Below, piece after piece: positions 55,514-64,000 of a DNA stretch of 64,000 bases. The stretch comes from Cryptomeria japonica (lineage: Eukaryota; Streptophyta; Pinopsida; Cupressales; Cupressaceae): contig NC_081410.1 of NCBI RefSeq assembly GCF_030272615.1, positions 291,246,457 through 291,310,456 of the forward strand, given 5' to 3'. The notes below the pieces were generated by a model. It saw only the letters and a list, made by a program, of their open reading frames with translations, had not been told where the DNA came from and did no database searches. The first letter of the stretch is position 1; each line of letters begins with the position of its first letter. The position numbers were made by a program, and so were the translations under genes.

Positions 55514-56393
55514 GATGTGGCCGATTGGGGGCCGACTATTGATAGTGTGGTGGTGATTGAGGAGTTTATGGGGTTGGCCGGGCAGATCTGGGACTATGCC
55601 CCAGAGATTCAGGACGCAGGTATGACAGATGAGTTCGCCCATTTGTTTGCTGAGCAGGCAGTGGCTAGGATCTTAGATCCAGAGGAGATGAGGCCAGCGT
55701 TTGACTTGGATGGGGAGGAGGGAGATAGGGGAGATGATGGAGATGATGGGGAGGATGGAGGAGGGAGAGGAGCCAGACGGAGGCGGGGAGGTAGAGGTGT
55801 GGAGAGAGCGGTATGACAAGGGATGATTAAGAGGGGGAGAGGAGGTTTTGCTATCGGAGCTGGGAGAGAGGGGAGAGTGACGGAGGTGCTGGCTGTAGTG
55901 GGGGGTGAGGAGGAGATGAGTAGACTAGCATAGAGGAGGAGGTTAGATATACTCCCACCTCCAGTACCGAGGATAGGGTGAGTGGGAGGGGTTCCTCCAG
56001 CACAGGTACCACTGCGGGTTCGAGTGCCAGGTCATGTGGAGGATGCATAGATCCGGACCTTGCAGATTACCGTGCAACAGCTGCAGGCACAGATTTTGAC
56101 CTATCAGCGGCAGATTTCTCAGTTGACCACTGAGAGAGATACGGAGATAGAGCATCGAGGACAAGCGGAGGAGGCGTTGGCGAGTGTGCAGAGAGGAATG
56201 ACGGGTGGTCCATTGAGAGACACCCTTAGAGAGCTGACACAGAGAGTGCATGAGGTAGAGTATTATAGGTGGCATTATGAGGCTGCAGTACCCAGAGATT
56301 GGCGAGTGGAGAGCTTTGCACAGTCGAGATTGAGTCGATCTCAAACTACTGGGACATGATCTGAGAGCCGAGGTGTGACGGGGCCGGCGAGAC
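55514..56393 (+). pseudogene. C-terminal part of right LTR B PMD gene
   Basis: It continues the exon 2 frame after TAGTAG: DVADWGPTIDSVVVIEEF, a Gly/Asp/Arg-rich stretch (GDDGDDGEDGGG), a coiled-coil segment (VQQLQAQILTYQRQISQL) and the start of the tail, cut at 56,393. Stops at TGA 55,814-55,816 and further TAG/TGA codons are mostly shared with the left LTR, so they predate insertion of B. One TGA near 55,980 and one near 56,358 are private to this copy. Confidence 0.75.
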
Positions 56394-56960
56394 TCTATAG
56401 CCTTCATCACAGATAAGGTTCAAACATGATTTCTTAAGTTCAGTTTTAAAACATGGATTACATATAGTCAATTCACAATATTTTACTATCACAATGCAAC
56501 CCAAAAGATACCAAAAACCTAAGAGTCCTGATAAAAAAAATGTCAATACACCGACTTATCAGGAACCTAACCACAATATGATGATACTCTACAATAGTAT
56601 ATGTAAATATTACAATGGGGAATGCACATGCATTCAGGCACACTTCCTAGAGCTCATTGCTAAAAAAAAACAAAGGGGTGATAACTTTAAGAAACCCCCC
56701 ATCAAAAAAATATAAAAAATCTTGACGAATATTTTTTTTTCTAAAAATAATAATAGTGTTTATTGGCGAATCTTTCCTTTTTATAAAAAAAATTTAATTT
56801 TATTGGCGAATTTGTTTATATCAATTTTTTTTGGTAGAAAATATTGGCGAATCTTGGAAAATAATCATTGTATGAATTAATTATTATTGCATTTCCTTTC
56901 ATTTAAAAATATTCTTTTATTAAAAAGTAAAGGCATGAAGGTTGAAATCATTAATGAGTT
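56394..56960. other. AT-rich sequence beyond element B
   Basis: No gene is supported. A short motif, attggcgaat(c/t)t, recurs at about 56,763, 56,801 and 56,844, and again near 57,350 (gtggcgaatctt) and 57,430 (gtggcgattt), at irregular distances. Confidence 0.5.
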
Positions 56961-57246
56961 TAAGGGTTAGACTATACTTTATTTGGTTTCTACCATTAAC
57001 TTAAAGTAATCTAATAGTCCTCTTTCTATTTTGTGAGATAAAATTTACAAACAATTTGTAATACTCATGGGGCCATAAATTGTTTTTAGACCATTGGTTT
57101 TCATTCAAGTCAACAATTCAAAAGCAATTTCAAACCCCATGAGCATTACAACTTGTAGGTACATTTTACCTCATGGAATACAATGAAGGTCATTAGATTA
57201 TATTTTAAATTAATGGTGAAAAGAAAAGATTGTCTATATAACCCTA
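56961..57246. mobile_element. Fold-back (MITE-like) inverted repeat
   Basis: A ~286-bp sequence whose two halves are inverted copies: left arm 56,961-57,085 (taagggttag ... taatactcatgggg) and right arm 57,133-57,246 (ccccatgagcattacaac ... ctatataaccct). Pairing continues into the centre (aaattgttttt / aaaagcaattt). There is no coding capacity. Size and structure fit a non-autonomous DNA transposon (MITE). The target duplication was not resolved. Confidence 0.7.
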
Positions 57247-60200
57247 AAGTAACTAATAATTATGATATATTATTAGTGAATTAATTTGGATTTCTACAAT
57301 AAATTATAAAATGTTGGCAGATCTGATCCAATCCTGTATCAAATATTGTGGCGAATCTTTAAGTTAAAAAAATTAATAAAATAAATTCTCTGGTGATTTA
57401 AATAAGTAAAATAAAAATTTATAGAAATGTGGCGATTTGGGTCACCTTAAAAGTTTAAATTATTATCCAAATTTGATTCCCAAATTTCAAAAAATAGCCA
57501 ATTGGTGAATATTAGCCACTAAAGTTTTCACTGGCTACAACCTTGGGAAGGATCACTGCCTTACAAAGATCAAATAATAATCCAGATTATGTGAACTGAA
57601 AGAATAGAATCTCCTAATGCCTAATCACAGTTCCAGTTAAGCACACTATCTTCACTGCAACACATCTCTTCTCTTCTACACACTTCGAAAAGATCGTTTC
57701 GCTTGTTCGCACATACAACACTCTTAAAGAACACAGACACAATTGTAGACACACATCTTACATGATTACTACACATTTATAAAAATCATCAACCGTAACT
57801 TCAAATTCGGTCAACACATAAGACCTAATTACAAAATTACATCACATGATACATAAATCAATATGCGAACCAATACAATTTCAGCAAGGACATAGCATGG
57901 ACCCAAATCAAAACCTTGAACATACAATTTCCAACACTGAATATCTCGCCAAGATCATCCACAACACACAACAATCATCAGGTTAGCTAGAAAGTCATAT
58001 AACACGAAGAATACCATCAAACCAATAAAATCATGCGCACATCGATCAAAGAAGACCACTAAAATGCATAGAACATGATCAAAGAACACCAACAAGCAAC
58101 GTGAATTCCTTCACAACAACTTAGATAACTAGAATCATCATCATTTCCCTTCTAGAGATAAAAAACACCATCATAACTTACTGACAAACTAAAAGATATG
58201 CTTGTGAAGTTCCAAATCAAGAGCCACCCAAACTGAGGACACACATGAATGTCCCAAACACTCCAAATTATTCTCAACGTAAAGAATCAATTCCCGAGAA
58301 ATACAAACTAGAAATCACAACTCTGCAATACAAAACCAACAAAAAAACCAATCATCACACTGGATCACATAACTCGATCAAATCATCTTTCAGAATACTA
58401 AAACTCATACTGAATCAGCATAATATACTAATATCCAATTCCATAATAACATATCTACAACCAAACCAACCAAACCAACTCTCTACAATATTGAAGCACA
58501 AGAAGGCAAGAATATATTGACATCAAGGACAACAACACATTCCAACAACTCTAATATCCCACAAAAATATAGAAAACTAAGAAAAGAAAATGCATAAGAA
58601 AGGAATCATGCACACACGAGACACATGTTAGTAGGTTAGTGGGTTAGTTGTTTACTTATTTTTCTATTAGTTACATTTACATGGTGACCTCCTATTGCAT
58701 TTACATCATTAGACCTCGTAGGTGATTTACATAGCTTACTTAGCCTATAATCATGAGACCTCATTGGTATATTAAAATGAAACAATAATACAATATACAT
58801 TACCATAGAACTTTACAATGCAATATATCTAAATTTTTGTCTTTGGATGTAACATCTCCATTGCCATCAGACTCACCTCCATCTACAATTAGAAGACAAA
58901 CATATGACCCATGCGTTTTATCTGCCCAACCAAATGAAGCTTATGCTTCCCGGTGCTCATGATGATCTTGCATCCCTTACGATGGAGTTTCCTAGCAACC
59001 CAGAACCAACTGTTGGGAATGGAACCTGTGCATGCATGTAGTATCTAACAAACAAACTATTGAACTTAGCTACATGTGTTATGGTAGGGAGAAAATAAAT
59101 TATGTTATTTGGCCAAGTTTTTAACCCTTTTGGGATAGGTGAGAACAAAAACACCCTTCCCTTGTTTATCCCATAAACAAGCACATCTTTCCAATAACAT
59201 CCTTCATAGACAGTAAAATTACCTCTCGGTTAAATGCATTTATTATTAATTTTTTAATTTCTTGAGCAATACCCAAATTATAGAATATCATAAACACAAC
59301 ACACACACACATATATATTTACTGGTAAATTTGAACTAGTTGATTATTATTAGAAATCAAATCTTATAAACCTACTAAAATCTAATCAAACCAAAATACC
59401 AATGGAGACAAAAAAAACTTAGCAAAGGAAATCAGCCTAGCCCAAGAATCTGCCTACCAAAATGACATAGAAACTATAAATGGTAAAAATTGAATAATAA
59501 ACCAAGCCCAATAATTAATAAATATCGCGATTACAAGGAGAGAATTCTGCAATAAGAAATAATAACCAGAAATAAGAAAACAATTTTTGTATCACAATGA
59601 TAGAAAACAAGAAAATAATTATGAATCATAACATTATCAAGATCATTCCATGATCAATTTATGGAATGAGTTAGGAAACCTCTACAAATGGAAATAGTAA
59701 GCCCCTAAGAATGCGATGAAACTAGTAGACAATTATAATAAAAATACAAAAACCAAAACAAGTATGAGTTGCAGTGCTACCAATTTCAATGCTGGACCAA
59801 CTTATGGAGCAAGTCAGCTTGCCAAACCAAAAATAAAAGACCATTGTAAATCTTCAACAAGTAGAATAGGATGGGAATGTTAAAAAAAATATCACACAAG
59901 GGGAAAGGGTGTGATTTTACCCACATAGGGATCGACTTGAGCAAACAAATAAGGAATGATATGAATTTTAGAAAATACAGAGAGGAGAAAGGATAAATCG
60001 ATCCAAAGGAAATAATTTGGTAGCTTCAATGGTTAGAATAGGTAGCCATAGTCATTACATGAATTGTAATAAAGAACGATAAACTCTTTGCACACATGGA
60101 ATCGATTTGGCTCTACCAACTACAACAATAAAAGAAGATCAAAATTAATCGATTTAGAAGATTAGATAAATCAAAGGTTTTTTTCTAGCTTTGGGGAGGC

Positions 60201-60298
60201 AACGATGATTTTTATAAGTCTCCTTCCCTCTTCCCTCTACATCATGTACCGACCAACCCAACAAAAATCAATAAATACGAAAGACATTACCCAACAAA
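57247..60298. other. AT-rich intergenic region
   Basis: About 3 kb without a supported gene. Open frames (for example 58,245-58,520 plus and 59,184-58,957 minus) have no ATG context or domain I recognise. A short (CA)n/(TA)n run lies at 59,297-59,320. Confidence 0.55.
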
Positions 60299-60625
60299 AT
60301 CATAATGAGGAGAATTGAGGGTGATGGTGTGGTCGATTTCCAAATCAGATTTCCCAGTGTGTAAATAAAGGATATCTTACCTTTGTTTACACTTGCTGAG
60401 GCTAAGATTCGATCCATAATGCAGGGATCTGGATTGGGTGAAGAGAAGGATGAATACGGAGTTAGAGTGGAGAAATTTTTCCATGCACTTGAGTTAGAGA
60501 AGTTAGTGAAGGAGAATAGACAGGTACAAGAGAAATGAATGGAAAAAATCATCCAAATATTGGAGAAATCTAAGTTAACCCCCCTTAATTTATGCAAATT
60601 TGAGAAATTAGAGTCTAAGTTATAG
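60299..60625 (+). pseudogene. Possible coding relic, unknown protein
   Basis: One plus frame reads like coding sequence from about 60,329 (VDFQIRFPSV, stop TAA 60,362-60,364, then IKDILPLFTLAEARIRSIMQ, EKFFHALELEKLVKENRQVQ, stop TGA 60,536-60,538, then MEKIIQILEKSKLTPLNL) to TAG 60,623-60,625. The composition is balanced and helix-like, unlike the AT-rich frames around it. It could be an exon or a transposon or gene fragment. I do not recognise the family, and chance is possible. Confidence 0.3.
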
Positions 60626-63077
60626 AAGCTTATCTGTTGTTCCAATTTTCAAATTACATTTTAATGTTTTAAATTTCAAATTTAATAGTTTAATGTTCAA
60701 AGATCATATGCTCCAATTATATTAGATTAATATTATAAAATTATAAAATTGATTTTAATATTTAGTGTAATTAATCTATTTAACTATTATTATTAATTTG
60801 TGTGTGTACAAGTTTTCATTTCATTAGTTGCTATCAACGAGCTAGTAGACCCCTCCTCGATCTAATGACCGCCTTTGATGATCGATCCTGCATCCTCCTC
60901 ACACTCAACAAAATAATCAAATAATCATTATACCATAATAATTCATCACATTAATATCACATTTAATAATATTGTCAATCACATTAAATAGCATCATAAT
61001 ATCAAATGTCATCATGTATCAATGTCTAGCATAATAATATAAAGTAAAAATTAATAGTCTAAATTTGGTTCATGACATTATGGATGAGGTGCACATCAGT
61101 TATCAACATTAGAAGGAGAACCGTTGGATGATCTTATTAACAACATGCACCTTCATAAGTTTTATACATAGTTTTTTAGAGTACCCTAATAAAAAATAAA
61201 AAATTATAAAAAAAATCGTCACTTTGGTGAAAATTTGGTAAACAGATGCCTTCTGACACAAAAAAATGAAAAAATGCAAAAAGTAAAGAGAAATAAATTA
61301 TTCCAACAATGAATACCACTTTAGTGGTGCCTTGGGAAAGTACCATGGTGAAAACTGAGTTACCAGTACCATGTGTAGAGATTTTGCTCCTCTCTCCATC
61401 AGGATTCAGTTTCACCCTTTCACTTTGCACACACTCACAACCTTTCATTCCATAAAATTTGCCCATTCCCATAATGGCTTTCTATTGATGTACCTAAGAT
61501 AGGCCCCCCATTCATAATAATCCCTTTCCACACTTTAATTTAATCCATAATAATCAAGTCCTATTGGTAACTAGGGGCAGATCCTAAACCTAGTGATGGA
61601 AGTGGATTTCTTGGCATCACATGTTTTGAGGAGCAACGTCTTTTCATTCCTCCTTTTTGCGCACAATTCACATTAAATAATCACTTGCATCATTGATCCG
61701 CATTAAATTTCACTTCTCTCTATAATACAGTATCAGTTTCATAGAATAAGTCAATTTTAAATGAGACACAAGAAACACTGAGCTTTCAACAAATCAATAT
61801 TTTGACAGACTTTGACTACAACATGATTTTTTAGCATTATTTGTCCTTTATCAAGATGAAAACCCTGTGACTAGATCAAACATGTAAACATATGTGTAAA
61901 TATACACTACTAACTTGAGGATTTCATTGTATGTTGGTGTCAAGTCTTTGATTTTCTTTTAATTTTATCTTTTGTGGTGACATGTACGTTGGCTTTTCCA
62001 AGATGTCTTTGACTAGAGATTTTATCTCCAGGATGTCTTTAACTAGAAAGGCGAGGATGGGGTATGTTCACTTATTTTTTGTTTGTGGATTGTCTCTTAG
62101 TAATACTATGTCTTGTCCAAGGATATGAGGATATTGTGAGTCTATTGGGAATAGGGGCATTCCTTGTCTGTGACTGTTTGGTCTCCATGCAATGGGTACA
62201 ATGAATATCTAGGTCGAACTTATATTTGGATGGTCATAACCTATTTGCCATAATAAATCTCAATGATGATAATAGCACAAGAAGCTCATTCACCTCCATA
62301 TCTTCTACCTTCCATTACCCTTTCCACTTTGTCCTCTATCATCCCTTCCCAAGTCCTTGTAGTTTGGAATAACATGACTGAGTATAATGACACACTAAAA
62401 TTATCTTCATTTCATGTAGGGTCGATCTGCATCATCACATGTTAGTATGCAACATCCATGATATACATTACAAATTGTATCTATCTTTCATATATCGTAA
62501 ACATGTATATAAGCCTATCACATCACACACACCCCACTTATTAGTAAGTCATTATCATATATATGCATCCATCATACATCACTATAATCATTGAATATTT
62601 GCATCATTATATATAAGGACATATAAACACATCACATCTCAATACATATAGCATAGATCATCATATAAACATATTGAATGACATATACATCTTATCATAA
62701 GCATCATAGAATCATCATATAAATTACATGCATACATAATAACACATCTCATAAATCATATGGAAACATTAGATCACAGGCATAACATCATCATAGTAAA
62801 TGCCTCACATAAAAACACATGCATATAACTGTCACTAGGATATGTCATCTCTCACATATATAAAAAATAATGTATCATGATACAATGATGTAAAAAATCA
62901 TATGACTACAAAATCAGTCAAAGGTGTGTATATCATCATACAAAAATGATACAAAATTGACCATAGAGCTATGATGAACTCCCTCCCTCGGAGCCATCAG
63001 GCCTTGAAGGAATCTGAGCTCTCAAAGGCCCAGCCCTTGAATCATCTCATTGGCCCCCTCCTACTGACCCTACTATT
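60626..63077. other. AT-rich intergenic region
   Basis: No gene is supported. On the minus strand at 61,472-61,320 a frame (MGMGKFYGMKGCECVQSERV then LNPDGERSKISTHGTGNS) is less AT-biased than its surroundings, but it runs into low-complexity sequence and matches nothing I know. Confidence 0.5.
62450..62960. repeat. CATCATA/ATATAA-rich low-complexity tract
   Basis: About 500 bp dominated by catcata, acatata and atcatataaac words without a fixed period. Confidence 0.7.
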
Positions 63078-63712
63078 TGATGCAAGAGCACTGGAGTAGT
63101 TCAAACCGGTAGCCTTGTCGGATGTTCCTGGAGGACCCCATGAAGTTATAAGCATTTTTGTGATGTTCTTGGTGATTTGGGCCGACGTGTTATTGTTTAC
63201 ACATTTGATCATAAACTGGTTGGTCTTTGGCTGACTTGATTGAGTTGTTTGCTTGTAGATGGTATAAAAGGAAAGTTTAGTGATTCATTTCGACGAAAGA
63301 TGAAGGACAAAGATCAGAGAAAATGGAGATTAAGCGAAGATGTAGTTACCGATTGGATTCTGGTCTGGTAGGACTAAAGTCGGAAGGGTTGAGGTCCAGA
63401 GCAAGGCTGAACTAGTTGATGGTTATCGGAGGCTGAATTGATGTGTAGATGATCTGCGGATCATAGATCTAAGTTGTAAGAGTTGTTTTGTAATCCTGGG
63501 CCGTGGTCCAGCATGTGACATATGTAATTCATTAAACTGTTATAAGAATTGTTCATACTATTTACCGGTTATGTATTATGTGGTGTTACTAATTTCTCTT
63601 TTTGCTTTATCTGTGTTATGTTATCAGTTACCAATATATCTTGCATGGTGTTTGTGTTTAGGCTGCAAGGTGGGGATGTCCTTAATTGGATCTCCCTACC
63701 TTGACTACATCA
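63078..63712 (+). repeat. 5' LTR of a downstream LTR element, probably Ty1/copia
   Basis: It ends ..CCTACCTTGACTACATCA directly before a tRNA-iMet primer site, which fixes the 3' border. The 5' border is a guess: TGATG at 63,078 mirrors CATCA at the end. A TATA box (TATAAAAGG, 63,263) lies inside. The rest of the element lies beyond 64,000. Confidence 0.55.
63263..63269 (+). promoter_or_regulatory. TATA box in the terminal LTR
   Basis: TATAAAAGGAAAG, about 440 bp before the LTR end, a usual position for an LTR promoter. Confidence 0.5.
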
Positions 63713-63714
63713 AA

Positions 63715-63726
63715 TGGTATTAGAGC
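63715..63726 (+). other. tRNA-iMet primer-binding site
   Basis: TGGTATTAGAGC, two bases after the LTR end, differs by one base from TGGTATCAGAGC, the complement of the plant initiator Met tRNA 3' end used by most plant Ty1/copia and some Ty3 elements. Confidence 0.75.
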
Positions 63727-64000
63727 TAGTTTGTGAACCTATTGTTGGAGAGAGTGCTGATTATGTACTGGTTGATTAGAAGGAAAGATGAAGCAACTTG
63801 TGGAATTCTTCAAATCACCTAATGTGAGGTAGAGTAAGGCTTGTGGGTAGACCGCCGAACCTAGAGCTTGAGCTTGAGGTAGTTAGTGGGTGGAGAATTG
63901 AATAGATCGCCGATTGAGGCAAGCTTCAGGCTGGACTGGTAGATCACCGTGGAGAGGAAACCAGAAGCTGTATTCAGATCACTGAATCCCTGAGGCAGTT
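63727..64000 (+). other. Leader of the terminal LTR element
   Basis: Untranslated leader after the primer site. No gag frame is recognisable before the window ends. Confidence 0.5.

Larger units (their letters stand above)
34603..56393 (-). mobile_element. Element B: minus-strand Tat-type Ty3/gypsy with giant PMD-bearing LTRs
   Basis: Order on the minus strand: 5' LTR (56,393-51,552, outer end lost), primer site, leader with two motif arrays and a conserved block, ORF1, gag-protease-RT-RNase H-aRNH-integrase in one frame from 48,399 to 40,930 (no frameshift, about ten stops), 1.3 kb of non-coding sequence and the 3' LTR (to 34,603). Both LTRs contain the PMD gene in plus orientation. It is younger than A, in which it sits. 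Confidence 0.88.
51552..56393 (-). repeat. 5' LTR of element B (outer end truncated)
   Basis: It starts TGTATGCGGGAAAAGTGGGC next to the primer site and is a near-identical direct repeat of 34,603-39,462. Similarity ends abruptly at 56,393 inside the PMD C-terminal tail; unrelated sequence follows without a terminal CA or a GCAAC duplication, so the end was lost by deletion. Confidence 0.88.

Noticed and set aside
58245-58520. 91-codon plus open frame
   Set aside because: Asn/Thr/Lys-rich translation of AT-rich DNA without recognisable motif or relatives in the window.
60268-60645. 125-codon minus open frame
   Set aside because: Starts at TTG and lies antisense to a better plus-strand frame; composition looks like a shadow.
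62450-62960. Possible satellite array
   Set aside because: Word-rich but without a constant period; low-complexity sequence only.

Overview
This is nuclear DNA from a large, repeat-rich land-plant genome. I found no convincing host gene. Nearly all of positions 1-56,393 is a stack of nested Ty3/gypsy LTR retrotransposons of the Tat type: no chromodomain, a second archaeal-type RNase H between the RT-linked RNase H and integrase, and a C-x2-H-x4-H-x4-C gag knuckle. A gymnosperm is plausible given the element load, but that is a weak inference.

Layout. Element D (plus strand) is a decayed gag at 1379-8451. It is split by insertion E (2666-7471), which has TG...CA ends, a 5-bp target duplication (CTTAC) and one long broken ORF. 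Element A (minus strand) follows. Its giant LTR starts at 8452, a second LTR fragment lies at 13,106, its pol lies at 13,508-17,138, its gag at 29,906-31,732, and its primer site and 39 bp of the other LTR at 34,541-34,602. Element C (plus strand, 17,139-29,905, target duplication CCAAT) sits inside A and is nearly complete: two ~1.63-kb LTRs, primer site, a single-frame gag/pol of 1860 codons with three in-frame TGA stops, an antisense plant-mobile-domain (PMD) gene, polypurine tract and LTR. Element B (minus strand, 34,603-56,393) is inserted 39 bp into A's LTR. It has LTRs of at least 4.84 kb, a small ORF1, and gag-pol in one uninterrupted frame with stops only.

The unifying feature is a PMD gene antisense to gag-pol. 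In C it lies between pol and the 3' LTR. In A and B it lies inside the LTR, so B carries two copies. The gene has the same structure in A, B and C: a TATA box about 80 bp upstream, a first exon of 25-27 codons, a GT-AG intron, and a long second exon (PMD, acidic/glycine-arginine-rich region, coiled coil, Ser/Arg tail in some copies). The intron carries an array of a short motif. The same motif, in the sense of the gene it precedes, also forms arrays in the gag leader: TTAGCGCAT in A and B, and a GGCGCC-TGGTCC motif in C. E looks like a solo giant LTR of a related family, with its own TCGATGAAA array and a PMD-like ORF.

Positions 56,394-63,077 are AT-rich intergenic sequence with one fold-back (MITE-like) element and a possible coding relic. 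The window ends in the 5' LTR and tRNA-iMet primer site of another LTR element, probably Ty1/copia, that continues past 64,000.
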